Origin: Torulaspora globosa
Taxonomy: Eukaryota > Ascomycota > Saccharomycetes > Saccharomycetales > Saccharomycetaceae
Reading direction: 5' to 3'
Assembly: GCF_014133895.1 (NCBI RefSeq)
Contig: NC_050730.1
Span: forward strand, 62,001-126,000
Length of the DNA stretch: 64,000 nucleotides
Shown: positions 18,759 through 28,722 of the stretch, piece by piece
Layout: every line of letters begins with the position of its first letter
How positions within the stretch are numbered: position 1 is the stretch's first letter
Position numbers and translations under genes: made by a program
The notes under the pieces: model-generated
The model's database searches: none
Told to the model about the DNA's origin: nothing
What the model saw: the letters and a program-made list of their open reading frames with translations, nothing else

Positions 18759-21020
18759 ATGTCCAGTCCAGCAGAGTTCGAGAGTGCACCGGAGGATTTC
18801 GTTGACACGTTGGATGAGAACGGTAGCAGACCGCAGGGTGATATAGAACAAGCTGTAGGGTCGCAGAGTACTGGTGAGGGTCAAAATGGTGGAGAACCGA
18901 AGGAAGACGGGAAAACTGCCGATGAGAAGGCTCGTTCTGTTATATTTCAGGACATACTGTTCTATTTGAATCGGAGTGCTCTAAGGCAGGATCCCTCCGC
19001 AGACGTTGGACAGTTGAAGAAACTGATCGAAGAACGCGGCGGAAAAGTACTGAATGAACTGCCCGGGGAGGGCGTCAAGAATGCATTTGTGGTGTCGCCC
19101 TACAACGATACTAAGTTACCGACCGTGACATCTACTTATATTAGAGCATGCTGTCAGAACGAGAGGCTGTTGAAGATCGAAAATTACCTGGTGCCGTTTG
19201 ATGAGTTTCGTTCCGTGATTGACACCGAGTTACAGAATGAGCAGCAAAATGGGAAGGGGGATGCGTCTTACGCGGAAGCAGAGGGTCGGGATGAGCAAAA
19301 AGTGTCGAAGGACGACGGAGATCAGTCCGAGACGGCAACTAAGGCTGACGCCCTGGCTGGTCCAACACGTGTCAATGTCGCATTGCAGGAACCTGAGAAA
19401 CAAGAGGAAGCAGAGGATACCAAGCAAAAGAAGCAGGGCGGGGAGATTCTGGCGGAGATCGTTGATCAAACTTCTGCGAAAGTTGATGAGACCGAGGGAG
19501 GTAGCGACGTCTCTAGCGACCAGACCTTCCAGACGAATGGAGTAATGCTTAGCCGTGCTAACCTGCCTGCCCACAACAAGGCATCGTTTACGGAAGAAGA
19601 GGACGAGTTCATTCTTGACGTTGTGAGAAAGAATCCGACAAGAAGGACCACTCATACCCTTTACGATGAAATATCTCATTACGTACCTAACCACACTGGA
19701 AACTCGATAAGGCATCGTTTCAGAGTCTACTTGTCCAAGAGACTTGAATTCGTGTATGAGGTTGACAAATACGGAAAGCTGGTGCGTGATAAGCAAGGAA
19801 ATTTAATCAAAACTAAGAACTTGCCGCCTTCGATAAAGAAAAAATTTACCGCAGAAGAAGATTATTCGTTGGCTATTGGAATTAAGAAGCAGTTTTATCG
19901 AGATCTCTATCAGGTCGATCCTGATACAGGTACTTCTTTGATTTCAGAGGAGGACAGCCCAACGGCGGTTGCAAAGAGAAACATGACAATGGATCCGAAT
20001 CACGTACCAGGTACTGAGCCTAGCTTCCAGGACTATCGAGTCAATGATCGTAGAGGTCCAATTGCCAGGGAGTTTTTCAAGCAATTTGGCGAGAATAATC
20101 CGACGCACACAGAGAATGCTTGGAGAGATAGGTTCAGAAAGTTTCTGCTGGCATACGGTATCGACAATTACATTCAATATTATGAAACAGAGAAAAGTCA
20201 AGGAAATGAGCCGGAGCCGATGAAAAACCTTACGAACAGGATCAAGAGACCAGGCATACCAACACCTGGGAATTACAACTCTGCGGCCAAGAGAGCTAGG
20301 AACTATGGCTCTGAGAAAGAATCACCAGGGGGTGACAACACAGCGGCAGCATCCACAGCAGCTGCGGCTGTCGCCGCTGCGTCAGGAAATACAGGTGGCA
20401 ACGTCGAATCCGGAGCCGCTCAATATGCTATCCCTGAAAGTGACTTGCTTGATGAGGACACAATGAATTTTATCTCAAGCTTGAAGAATGATTTGTCCAA
20501 GATCGATAATGGCATACCATTCGAGTACCCTCAAGAAATCGCGGAGGCTATCAGAAACGACTTTTCAAATGAAGAGGCGATATACGATAATATTGATCCT
20601 GATACGATTCCTTTCCCACCAGAGATTGCAAGCATTGATTTATTTTTGCCGCAATTCTTTCGCATGTCAAGTACTAGAGAGTTCTTGGATAAGCTGCATG
20701 AAGTTATTTCAAGAGATTACGAACCGTCACAGGCAGAGAAACTTGTTCAAGATCTTTGCGATGAGGCTGGTGTCCGCAAGACCTTCAGCACTAGTATCCT
20801 TACTGCCCTCTCTGGTGACTTGATGGTATTCCCAAGATATTTCCTGAACATGTTTAAGCATAGCTCCAATCCACCAGCGGATGTTCCTGGAATATGGACT
20901 AGAGAAGATGATCGCATGCTAAGATCCAACAAGGAAGATGAAATAAGGGCTTTGATAAAGAAACATGGGACCGGTAGGATGGAAATGAGAAAAAAATTTG
21001 TGGAAAAGGATTTGATTTAG
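18759..21020 (+). CDS. RAP1: Rap1 telomere and promoter binding protein
   Basis: The 753-residue protein starts at the ATG at 18759. Domains in order: a BRCT domain (about residues 58-146; SVIFQDILFYLNRS to RLLKIENYLV); an acidic Glu/Lys/Asp-rich linker; Myb-like repeat 1 (about 274-330; FTEEEDEFILDVVRKNP) and repeat 2 (about 361-480; FTAEEDYSLAIGIKKQFY, with a long insert). An Ala-rich stretch lies near residue 525. The C-terminal RCT domain runs from about 640 to the end (STREFLDKLHEVISRDYEPS). Rap1 binds telomeric repeats and ribosomal-protein and glycolytic promoters and recruits Sir3/Sir4 and Rif1/Rif2 through the RCT. It corresponds to YNL216W and is convergent with GYP7. Confidence 0.98.
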   Translation: MSSPAEFESAPEDFVDTLDENGSRPQGDIEQAVGSQSTGEGQNGGEPKEDGKTADEKARSVIFQDILFYLNRSALRQDPSADVGQLKKLIEERGGKVLNELPGEGVKNAFVVSPYNDTKLPTVTSTYIRACCQNERLLKIENYLVPFDEFRSVIDTELQNEQQNGKGDASYAEAEGRDEQKVSKDDGDQSETATKADALAGPTRVNVALQEPEKQEEAEDTKQKKQGGEILAEIVDQTSAKVDETEGGSDVSSDQTFQTNGVMLSRANLPAHNKASFTEEEDEFILDVVRKNPTRRTTHTLYDEISHYVPNHTGNSIRHRFRVYLSKRLEFVYEVDKYGKLVRDKQGNLIKTKNLPPSIKKKFTAEEDYSLAIGIKKQFYRDLYQVDPDTGTSLISEEDSPTAVAKRNMTMDPNHVPGTEPSFQDYRVNDRRGPIAREFFKQFGENNPTHTENAWRDRFRKFLLAYGIDNYIQYYETEKSQGNEPEPMKNLTNRIKRPGIPTPGNYNSAAKRARNYGSEKESPGGDNTAAASTAAAAVAAASGNTGGNVESGAAQYAIPESDLLDEDTMNFISSLKNDLSKIDNGIPFEYPQEIAEAIRNDFSNEEAIYDNIDPDTIPFPPEIASIDLFLPQFFRMSSTREFLDKLHEVISRDYEPSQAEKLVQDLCDEAGVRKTFSTSILTALSGDLMVFPRYFLNMFKHSSNPPADVPGIWTREDDRMLRSNKEDEIRALIKKHGTGRMEMRKKFVEKDLI

Positions 21021-21299
21021 ATTTGATGGCTCTTGACATCGAAGTATAGGATATCTGGTGGGCAATGATATGGTTTACCTCCAACACTCGGACTCAGAGC
21101 GCATGAAAAGATGTCTCAGTCCGCTATTGGCTCTGCTAGGCGAAGTTGCGATAGGTCAGAACTTCCTTATTTTGTGCACTCATGTAATTTAAGTATTTGC
21201 TATTCAAAAATATCTAAATGTGGAACAGTTTGTTATTGAGGAAACTGCGCGAAACTCTGAACCTTCCCTCCGTATGTCTCATGCTTTGAAAAGTATTGC

Positions 21300-23558
21300 T
21301 TACCTTATTGAATCTTTTACCCTCGAGCTTTCTCTTTGTATGACCAGCTTTTTGGACAAAAGGAGCTGCAAATTCTTGCTGGCACATGGTGGCTCCCCAT
21401 CCCCGTTATCTTCAACGTCAAAATCGTGCAACTGTACGCCAGTAGCTTTAGGGCCGCTATCATCGGGTATTTGCACTTCAATCTCTTTTCTTCTCTCCAT
21501 AACTTCCATAATTTTCTTGAATCTAATAAATAGAAGCTCACTTCGAGTCATCAAATCGCTCCAATCCATGGTGTCATGCAAATCATTAAAATACTTCAAA
21601 ACTTGATCAAACTGGTCAAGATTCTGCATTATCGGTTGACTGTTTCTTTGCAAAATCGCTAGCATGAAAAAGAGCTGGAACTGTGAAGAGTAAAAATCAG
21701 TCAATAAAATCTCCCAGATGGAGCAAACGTCTGAAAACTCGAATTCCCTCTTAAACCAAACCAGCAGCATGCGGAAGCAAAAAAACAAATTAGAAGAGTC
21801 GCATTTGTTCAGATGTTCACTCAGTTGCGGCAACATTAATTGACAAAGTTCGGTTAGAGTAAGCATTTGGTCACGAATACCTGACTGATCTCTTAGGAAG
21901 TTACGCTCCATTCGCTCCATAAAGTTCACGAAACACCAAAAAGAAAGCGCTTCATCACGAACAATGTAATAAACCACGGATAAGAGGTCAGCCATTCCTT
22001 GCACATACCCCAAATTAGGATTGTAGATATTATAACACACCAGAATGTTTTTCAATGCCTGGAGATGAGGATTTTTTATTTCCCAATGTCCAGCATGGCG
22101 TATTTCGTCAGTCTCCTGGTTCACTTCATCACTGAGCTCAGGTGCTGAAGCATCGGGGGTATTGTATTTGTAAATGTCTAAATTTCGATCATTTCTCTTC
22201 ACATCTTTCTCAATTCTAAAGATTTGGTCCTGCCAGTATTCTTCCTCATGTTCATCCGGATTGGCCGACCTGTTCAGCCATTTCGATTTGTAATTGTTAT
22301 TGTACATCTCTTGAAGGGTTTGATTCAGCTGCTCCCGCTCGTCAAGCGAAGAGTCCCAAGGATAGGCACCGAGTAAAAAGAGCCAGACTTCACTTCTCGT
22401 TGCGAAATCTTCAACCCCGCCATGAAATATGTAATCTTTGACTTCATTAACCGTCAAAGCCAATCTTCCCTGTGCATCAAAAAAGGACTCCCATTTCTGT
22501 CTAGAGACCGGAAAATTCCTTTCTAATGCTTTGTTCAATTCCTCATCTGTAAACTGAACATCAGACTCGCTGTCAAATCCTAGCTCCCGCGTGAGTGTTC
22601 GACGGTACGACTCGCTTAGTTCGTGGGTTCTCTGATACTGATCAGCCTGCTGCTTGACTCCCAAAGCCCATTTCGCCAAATACACTCTGGCAGAATCGAA
22701 ATCGTCCTGAACCTCTCTAACTCTGGGATTCTCCAGCAATTTTCGAACGTAGGGATTGTCTCCGTTTCTCTCAGCAAGCCTCACTAGTGGATGTTGTCTA
22801 ATCAGCGATCCCATTAGGGAGCCAGTTTTGAACGTTGCGTCAGCAATCTTAGTCATAATGCCCCATCTCGCAGATTCCCATTTGGCCCACAGTGATGTTC
22901 CCTCCACAGATTCCACCTCTGCAGCATCCAGTCTCTTTTGCATCAATTGCGGTGAGAAGTTCCGCAGATCATCCAGAGTAGCGTTCACAAGCCACACAGT
23001 CGGTTCCATGAATGTTTGCTTTAGTTCAACCAAGCATGCCACCGCGGCCCTAAAATCCACACCACCCCAATACACATCCCCAGAGCTTGTAAACGGGTTG
23101 AAGTCCCTGTTCAGCTCCGTCTTCTTATGCTTGGTGGATGGACAGACGTCATCGTGGAAGAACAGGACGGGCAACGTATCGTCCTCCTGTGGTGTCTTGG
23201 AATGTAGCACAACTGATCCGTACCACAGACCGGTCGGACTAGGAGACCTGAACTCGATCGAGAACAGATATCCCAGCTTGATCGAAAACGACCATGCCGT
23301 ACCGGTGCTGCCGGCAAGGATCTTTGAGTCTAAGTTCAGCACACGACTTTCCGAACTTCCCAACTTGAGGTCCGCATTAATCAACCAATTCAGCTGTTTC
23401 TTATCAAGGGCACTCTCAGGAATCCAGCCTAACGTAGAGTCCTGCTTGGGTTGGCCCTTCTGGTTGTATATCAGCAGAAACCCAGCAACATTGTCAGTTG
23501 AACTCTTGGTAGGATGCACAAAGACCTTCGATTTGCAAAACAGCAGTTCCATCGTCAT
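21300..23558 (-). CDS. GYP7: Gyp7 Rab GTPase-activating protein
   Basis: The 752-residue TBC-domain protein starts at the ATG at 23558; an ATG two codons downstream is also possible. The N-terminal half resembles the PH-like region of Gyp7/TBC1D15 (FCKSKVFVHPTKSS; AGFLLIYNQ). The TBC domain starts near DYIFHGGVEDFATRSEVWLF. The arginine finger is in FRIEKDVKRNDRNLD (IxxDxxR) and the glutamine finger in LGYVQGMADLLS (YxQG). Gyp7 promotes GTP hydrolysis by Ypt7, controlling vacuole fusion. It corresponds to YDL234C; its neighbours RAP1 and IES2 are adjacent chromosome XIV genes between which this one is interleaved. Confidence 0.96.
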   Translation of the reverse strand: MTMELLFCKSKVFVHPTKSSTDNVAGFLLIYNQKGQPKQDSTLGWIPESALDKKQLNWLINADLKLGSSESRVLNLDSKILAGSTGTAWSFSIKLGYLFSIEFRSPSPTGLWYGSVVLHSKTPQEDDTLPVLFFHDDVCPSTKHKKTELNRDFNPFTSSGDVYWGGVDFRAAVACLVELKQTFMEPTVWLVNATLDDLRNFSPQLMQKRLDAAEVESVEGTSLWAKWESARWGIMTKIADATFKTGSLMGSLIRQHPLVRLAERNGDNPYVRKLLENPRVREVQDDFDSARVYLAKWALGVKQQADQYQRTHELSESYRRTLTRELGFDSESDVQFTDEELNKALERNFPVSRQKWESFFDAQGRLALTVNEVKDYIFHGGVEDFATRSEVWLFLLGAYPWDSSLDEREQLNQTLQEMYNNNYKSKWLNRSANPDEHEEEYWQDQIFRIEKDVKRNDRNLDIYKYNTPDASAPELSDEVNQETDEIRHAGHWEIKNPHLQALKNILVCYNIYNPNLGYVQGMADLLSVVYYIVRDEALSFWCFVNFMERMERNFLRDQSGIRDQMLTLTELCQLMLPQLSEHLNKCDSSNLFFCFRMLLVWFKREFEFSDVCSIWEILLTDFYSSQFQLFFMLAILQRNSQPIMQNLDQFDQVLKYFNDLHDTMDWSDLMTRSELLFIRFKKIMEVMERRKEIEVQIPDDSGPKATGVQLHDFDVEDNGDGEPPCASKNLQLLLSKKLVIQRESSRVKDSIR

Positions 23559-23748
23559 CCCAGCGTCGCTGATGAGCCTTGAAGCGTCGATAATGCCTCT
23601 GCAAAGTAGCTTGTAAGTTTGGCAAGAAGCGGTCCCTTATTCAAAGCCTCTCTACAAGAGCTTAGTTTGACCCGTGCTTAAATATAAAAGCTCAGAACCA
23701 CTACTGAGCGACATAGGGATTGTCAAGCCTGGCCCAGGTGAGCTCGTA

Positions 23749-24597
23749 ATGGCAGCTGATAGTGAATTGAGCGAGTTCGAGTCAGAGACATCGGTGGTCT
23801 CTGAGAAGGTGGACGAGTATGATGAAGAGATGGCCAACGAGAACATGAATGCAGATGACGACGAATACGTGGAAGAGTTCATGGAGGTGAGGCCCAGCAA
23901 GCCTAAACGAGGAGGTTTGAAGAGGAAGCCTGGTAGAAGAGCCAAGAGACTGGCCAACGATGATGACGACGACGACTTTGAGCGGGTGCATCCAGCTCGA
24001 AAGAGAACCAAGACGGCCAGGGCCCTCCAGCTGGAAGACCATGAGGAAGACGACGTCGAGGCACCGAGTGCAGACGTCGAATTTGACGACGAAGAGCCCC
24101 TGGAGGCGACGGAGCCCGCGGATCAGGTCGAAGATGACGAAGAGCTCTCCGATGCAGCAAGCACAAGAGTGCCCTCCACACAGGCAGAAGAAGACGACGA
24201 GACCCGCGAGGCCACCGAGGACTCCCTCAAGAGGCCCAGCAAAAGCAAGATGCTGCAGGAGCTGCTGGGCGACTCGCACTCGAGAAGAAGTCTGACAGAG
24301 GAGGAAGCCCAGCTACGGAGAGCAGAGAACGCACGTAAGCGTAAGAATCTGAGCGAGAAGAGGCTCGAAGAGGAGAAGCAAGAAACCATCAACAAGCTTC
24401 TGAGAAGACGTGCCGGCAAGTCTCGAAGCCATTTGCCGAAGGAGGATGAGCCAGAAGTGGGAAACAACGACTCGACCGTTTTTGCGAAGCCAAGGCGACC
24501 TTACGACAGCACGGGGATGACCCGCACGCTGCGAAGGGTAGACGGAGATCTGTACTGTACTGTGGCAGACCGCCAGCCCGAGCCAGCGGCTTCCTAG
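23749..24597 (+). CDS. IES2: Ies2 subunit of the INO80 chromatin remodeller
   Basis: The start is the ATG at 23749 (MAADSELSEFESETSVVSEK), giving 282 residues; an open extension to 23674 uses GTG and overlaps a TATA-like AAATATAAAAG. The protein is highly charged, with acidic tracts (DDDDDDFE) and basic patches (KPKRGGLKRKPGRRAKR). The conserved C-terminal part reads LRRAENARKRKNLSEKRLEE, then ETINKLLRRRAGKSRS and the final zone TGMTRTLRRVDGDLYCTVAD, matching the Ies2/INO80B PAPA-1 family. Ies2 binds the Rvb1/Rvb2-Ino80 module and stimulates its ATPase. It corresponds to YNL215W and is divergent from GYP7. Confidence 0.9.
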   Translation: MAADSELSEFESETSVVSEKVDEYDEEMANENMNADDDEYVEEFMEVRPSKPKRGGLKRKPGRRAKRLANDDDDDDFERVHPARKRTKTARALQLEDHEEDDVEAPSADVEFDDEEPLEATEPADQVEDDEELSDAASTRVPSTQAEEDDETREATEDSLKRPSKSKMLQELLGDSHSRRSLTEEEAQLRRAENARKRKNLSEKRLEEEKQETINKLLRRRAGKSRSHLPKEDEPEVGNNDSTVFAKPRRPYDSTGMTRTLRRVDGDLYCTVADRQPEPAAS

Positions 24598-24795
24598 GCT
24601 GGTATATATACATATAACGATGTTTAGTCTAAAGCTGTGTTGTCCACGCTTTCTTAGCGGGCTCACAAGAGACGGGCTGGATGCCCGCTTACTATAGTGG
24701 AAAATTGAGCAGCAATAAGAGTAAAGCAGCCATTGGGAAGATTGAGCTCCACTGAGGAGCTAGATTGCTTGGAATTGAGCTGGGATTGGGCTTGG

Positions 24796-26598
24796 ATGAG
24801 GGATAGTCGAAGGCAGCAGCCGGTTCGTTCGGACCGGCAGCAGCCAATGGACAGGTCGGGCGAACATGTTATTCACAATGGTCATCAGGGTATGTTTCCG
24901 AGGCAGAACACAATGCCAATGCAGCCAGCGGTGTACCACTATGAGGGACAGCAGCAGCATATACCGAACGTGGCGCAGATGCAGCCTCCGTTCTCGATGG
25001 GGTCGCAGATGGGCAACGCTCCGTACAATGGAGTACCGATGTCTGGGACAATGAGTGGCTCCACGGGCCCTACACCGTTCCAAGGGGTTCCACAGCCTGG
25101 TCTGGCGCCTGGAATGGTGCCGACGCCGCAATTCGAACCTGTTGAGCAGAATCGCTTTGCGCCAGCGCATTACTCGAGACCTCTGCCGAACCAAGCATAT
25201 GCGGCGTTTGATAACAGTGGCAAGCCATTGAGTGGCGGGTTCATGCCATCGAGCAACAAGCCCGTGGCGTCTGCTGATGCCACGACTGCGGCGGGAGGTG
25301 CTGGATATTCAGGACAGTATCCGGCCGATTTCCTCACTCAGACGTACATGGGAAGCACACTCTCGTCAGATACTGGTGGAACCAACGAGGAAAATGTGAA
25401 CAAGCGCAAGAGTTCGCAGGAAGACGACATGCAAGGCGGTAGGAGGATACCGATGACTGGTCAAAGCCCTATGGCCACTCAAAGCCCGATGGTTTCTGCG
25501 CTTAGGTTCGAGTATCTGCGGAAGTATCAGGCAGAGCAGGCATTATTGCAGATATACGGAATTATTGACGCTATAAACGTTGCAGGGCCCCTGATACACG
25601 ATCTCACATTCTGGAGGAAACTCAGTGATTATTATTTCAGTCCTCGAGCAAGCGTCAGACACACCAGAAAGCTTGGCGCAGATTACAGGCTTTTTGAGTT
25701 CGCAATGCCGTTGCTACCGATAATGTGGGTCACCTTGAGTACCCTGGACGTCCAGAAAATTGAAATCTCAATGTCACAGATAAGAACAGAAGTTCTCAGT
25801 AATGGAAGCATAGTATTCCATACCCCGGCTTTGAAATCCACCTACTATTATTCGGATGGCAGCTACGTTACAAATCACTCTCAACTCAAGGGCTGTTTTA
25901 ATGCATCTTTGAAGATCCAATGGCTCGACATTTTCATGTACAAGTTCAGTCCTGGTATTGAGTGGAGTTCCCTGGAAAGAGTTCTCGCTAGACCAAATCT
26001 GAGGCTCAGGAATATACTCAAAGCAGCTGAAATGTCGGGATCGGAAGAAAGAACCAATAATAACAGGTCGGTAAATGAGAAGCCGGAAGATCACAATGGC
26101 TTTAATGAGCTGCGCTCTAACTTTTCTGTTTTCAAAAGCATTCCGGGCCAGGGGCTTCATGAACGTCTTCTAAGAATGTTTCAAGTAAGCGACGTGATGT
26201 CGACACTGTCTGATCTATGCGTCTATCAACGCGACCAGAAGATCAAGAGCCCTCTGGAAGCACTGGACTTATTCGTTAAGCAAAATAGAGATGAGAGCAC
26301 GTCGAACTCGATGGAAAACATAGGCGCTTTGCATCCTACAGATGGCGGTGGAATGGCGAGGGGAAAGAGCTTTCCTGCTAAGGAGGACCAGGTAAGCGTG
26401 GGAAGCACTCCCACCGCTTGTTCTCCCCAAGATGTCAGGGGGAATAGGCCGGCTGTTGGTGAAAGCGGCTCTCAGCCGAAAAGAAGTCGACCTAGCAAAG
26501 TTATTTCGCGGGCTTCAAAGGGCTCCTCAAGCTCGACTCCAACAAGTGAGAGTTTTGATTGTAATGGCATTCCAGGGACTAAAAAGATAAAATTTTGA
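24796..26598 (+). CDS. MFG1: Mfg1-like filamentous growth regulator
   Basis: The first in-frame ATG is at 24796, giving 600 residues; 21 open upstream codons begin at a TTG. The N-terminal 230 residues are low-complexity, rich in Gln, Pro, Met and Gly (MPMQPAVYHYEGQQQHIPN). A folded core (about 235-440) starts RFEYLRKYQAEQALLQIYGI and continues FWRKLSDYYFSPRASVRHTR, then IQWLDIFMYKFSPGIEWSSL, resembling the LIM-domain-binding (PtaB/Ldb-type) region. The tail is Ser-rich with a KRSRPSK basic patch. Mfg1 acts with Flo8 and Mss11 at FLO11 and other filamentation promoters. It corresponds to YDL233W, the chromosome IV neighbour of GYP7. Confidence 0.88.
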   Translation: MRDSRRQQPVRSDRQQPMDRSGEHVIHNGHQGMFPRQNTMPMQPAVYHYEGQQQHIPNVAQMQPPFSMGSQMGNAPYNGVPMSGTMSGSTGPTPFQGVPQPGLAPGMVPTPQFEPVEQNRFAPAHYSRPLPNQAYAAFDNSGKPLSGGFMPSSNKPVASADATTAAGGAGYSGQYPADFLTQTYMGSTLSSDTGGTNEENVNKRKSSQEDDMQGGRRIPMTGQSPMATQSPMVSALRFEYLRKYQAEQALLQIYGIIDAINVAGPLIHDLTFWRKLSDYYFSPRASVRHTRKLGADYRLFEFAMPLLPIMWVTLSTLDVQKIEISMSQIRTEVLSNGSIVFHTPALKSTYYYSDGSYVTNHSQLKGCFNASLKIQWLDIFMYKFSPGIEWSSLERVLARPNLRLRNILKAAEMSGSEERTNNNRSVNEKPEDHNGFNELRSNFSVFKSIPGQGLHERLLRMFQVSDVMSTLSDLCVYQRDQKIKSPLEALDLFVKQNRDESTSNSMENIGALHPTDGGGMARGKSFPAKEDQVSVGSTPTACSPQDVRGNRPAVGESGSQPKRSRPSKVISRASKGSSSSTPTSESFDCNGIPGTKKIKF

Positions 26599-27215
26599 TA
26601 AGCATTTTCAAAGGCATACCTACGAAACGTTGATGTGTACTTTACTGTAATTATACTAAGGCAACTAACGCATAATTTGCATTTATACACTGTTAGAACA
26701 CAAATATGAGTGATACTGCTCAAGAACAGGCAGAGCATCGTTGAAAGTGGTCCGATAATACCGAAAACACAGTTGAATAATGGCGCCGGCGTCTAACGGC
26801 TGCAAGAACACTAAGAGCTTCATTGATATCGCTAAGCGAATCATCAAGTTATCATTGCGACAAGACAGGAAACCTGGCGCACTGCAAATACGACAGAATT
26901 GGGTAGGAGGCAAAACGACCTCAGATGCTAAGCAGTGAAGTAGTGTCTAAACCTTGCTCAGCAATCTGGGAAATCAGCTTTCCCTACCGCTTCGAGATGT
27001 TGACTGTCTCTCGTATCATGGTCTCTTCCGGGCACCATTGGCATTCTTATAGATAATCTAATAGTGAAGCTGTCAATGGTATATTTAGTAGCTCATCACC
27101 ATTTCTAGTCGTCATCTCTTGTTAATTAGCAAAGTTCCTCAATAAGCGAAGACTTATCGTTCTTCAACAAACATTAGAAGCACTCAGTAGCACTTCTGCT
27201 GGGCAACGGGTCGAG
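26599..27215. other. Intergenic region MFG1 - PEX17
   Basis: These 617 bp contain no recognised gene. A 52-codon open frame from an ATG at 26780 to a TGA at 26938 has a plausible amino-acid composition and is listed separately. The rest is MFG1 3' region and PEX17 promoter. Confidence 0.5.
26780..26938 (+). CDS. Small open reading frame, unrecognised
   Basis: This 52-codon frame starts MAPASNGCKNTKSFIDIAKR and is basic, with an amphipathic helix-like segment, SFIDIAKRIIKLSLRQ. I do not recognise it. It is short enough to be chance, and no corresponding gene is known to me between the S. cerevisiae counterparts of MFG1 and PEX17. Its only support is composition and an isolated position in a 617 bp gap. 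Confidence 0.2.
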   Translation: MAPASNGCKNTKSFIDIAKRIIKLSLRQDRKPGALQIRQNWVGGKTTSDAKQ

Positions 27216-27827
27216 ATGAACAACAAGGATCTGGAACTAATCAAATGGCCTGAGGAGAGGAACATAAACAACTACGTTGCAAAAAATCCCACTGCTTCGA
27301 TAATACAGGGTTTGTTCACGAACGCCGGTATAATAGGCTCAATAATCTATATTATGATCAGGCAGGTCATCGTGCCCTGTCTGGATTCGCACTACTTACA
27401 AAGGGTTAGTCTAAGCGCTTCAACTCTGCTGCAGCTGAGAAGAGCTGTCACATTGTTGCAAGGGAAGCTGAAGTATACTCCGGTATCAGCACTGGGCTTC
27501 AACGAAAGCGATGGCCGAGTGGAAAGATCCACTCAGACTCTCAATGAGAGCTGCGACAGGGCCCAAGAACGTGAAAGCCGGTGGAAAAGGTTCAATGATA
27601 AGCTGAAGGAAGCTGATAACCAACTTCAACTGTTCAACTCAAACTCCAGCTCATCCAAAAATATGGACTCTTTCCATCTTCAGGTCAAGCTGCTGGTTGA
27701 CGGGATCAAGCTGGATGAGAGTAGGGAGAAGACCCGGGAGTGCTGCGAAAGGATTATACGCTCTATTCGGGAGGCCAAAGGCTGGCTAGTCAATGGAAGA
27801 TCTCCGCGACTCGCTAATGCATGCTGA
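27216..27827 (+). CDS. PEX17: Pex17, peroxisomal docking complex peroxin
   Basis: The 203-residue protein (S. cerevisiae 199) starts at the ATG at 27216. A hydrophobic N-terminal segment (about residues 26-55; GLFTNAGIIGSIIYIMIRQV) is followed by helical, coiled-coil-like sequence (SASTLLQLRRAVTLLQGKL; ERESRWKRFNDKLKEADNQL). Pex17 is a peripheral component of the Pex13-Pex14-Pex17 docking complex for import of PTS1/PTS2 cargo at the peroxisome. Sequence similarity within the family is low, so the call rests on length, architecture and position: YNL214W lies between IES2 and RRG9 in S. cerevisiae. It is convergent with RRG9, 23 bp away. Confidence 0.85.
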   Translation: MNNKDLELIKWPEERNINNYVAKNPTASIIQGLFTNAGIIGSIIYIMIRQVIVPCLDSHYLQRVSLSASTLLQLRRAVTLLQGKLKYTPVSALGFNESDGRVERSTQTLNESCDRAQERESRWKRFNDKLKEADNQLQLFNSNSSSSKNMDSFHLQVKLLVDGIKLDESREKTRECCERIIRSIREAKGWLVNGRSPRLANAC

Positions 27828-27850
27828 TAGTTATGTACATGAATTGATCT

Positions 27851-28468
27851 CTAATCATTACGAGCAGACCGCTGCAACAGAAACAACTTGCCCTTCTTCG
27901 CACCGCTATTCTTTCCGCTATTGAGAGCCGGCTTTTGTTGTTTGGTGAAGTTCGTTGTGCTTCGCACGACCAGATCCGGCGATCTTCGTCCCGAAGCTAT
28001 GCTAATCTTTTTGCGAGGCTCTATTCGCCCCTGTCTCAGTTCCGGTGACGTCTGGTACAGCTCCTGTATTCTTTCACCTCTCCTCTTCCACCTTTCATGC
28101 AGTCGTACCATTTCCTCCTCGGTGGGTTGCCATTTGGACTTTAAAACTCGTCGAACAACTTCGGGCGAAACTTTGTATCTCTCAGACAGCTCGCTGGCGG
28201 TAAGCTGGGGGAATTGAGCCCTGAGAATCCGCATTCCTTCCATCTCTGTCCTCGACAGTTTTTTCGCTGGATTCCATCGCTCGCCCTTGAACTTCCGTTT
28301 TAATGCCAATACCTGTTTCTTCCAGCTTGGGAGCTCCCGAGCCTCGCTCTCGTTCTGCCCACTTGACTCCTTCACGAGCTTCAGCACTCCCTTGGCGCTC
28401 TTTGAGCCGGCTGCCTCTAGCGGCCTTCGATGGTGGAACCATCGCACAAACACCGTCGGAAACCTCAT
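27851..28468 (-). CDS. RRG9: Rrg9, mitochondrial genome maintenance protein (neugrin family)
   Basis: The 205-residue protein starts at an ATG at 28468. Its N-terminus (MRFPTVFVRWFHHRRPLEAA) is basic and free of acids, a likely mitochondrial targeting sequence. The conserved Rrg9/neugrin core is clear: SWKKQVLALKRKFKGERWNP, then KKLSRTEMEGMRILRAQFPQ, LTASELSERYKVSPEVVRRV and LHERWKRRGERIQELY. The helix-turn-helix-like TASELSERYKVSPEVVRRVL segment is the strongest part. In S. cerevisiae Rrg9 is needed to keep mitochondrial DNA and respiration. It corresponds to YNL213C, convergent with PEX17 and divergent from VID27. Confidence 0.95.
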   Translation of the reverse strand: MRFPTVFVRWFHHRRPLEAAGSKSAKGVLKLVKESSGQNESEARELPSWKKQVLALKRKFKGERWNPAKKLSRTEMEGMRILRAQFPQLTASELSERYKVSPEVVRRVLKSKWQPTEEEMVRLHERWKRRGERIQELYQTSPELRQGRIEPRKKISIASGRRSPDLVVRSTTNFTKQQKPALNSGKNSGAKKGKLFLLQRSARND

Positions 28469-28722
28469 ACGAGCAATCTTCGTCAGCGGTACTGCTGGTA
28501 TCAGACACGATCGGATCGGAACCCTGGCTCAAGGACGCTCCCAATGTCTTGGAAGTCCTCTAGATCTCATCGTCTCCAGGTCAGTTTGATATATGAAGTG
28601 AAAAATCATTATACACGAGGAGGTGAGCCGTTCTTAGACAGCAAGTGGATAAAGGGCAGATTGATAGACTTTAAGCCTATCAGTTATAAGAACAACTAAC
28701 CGCCGAGGTCGTGAAGACAGTC

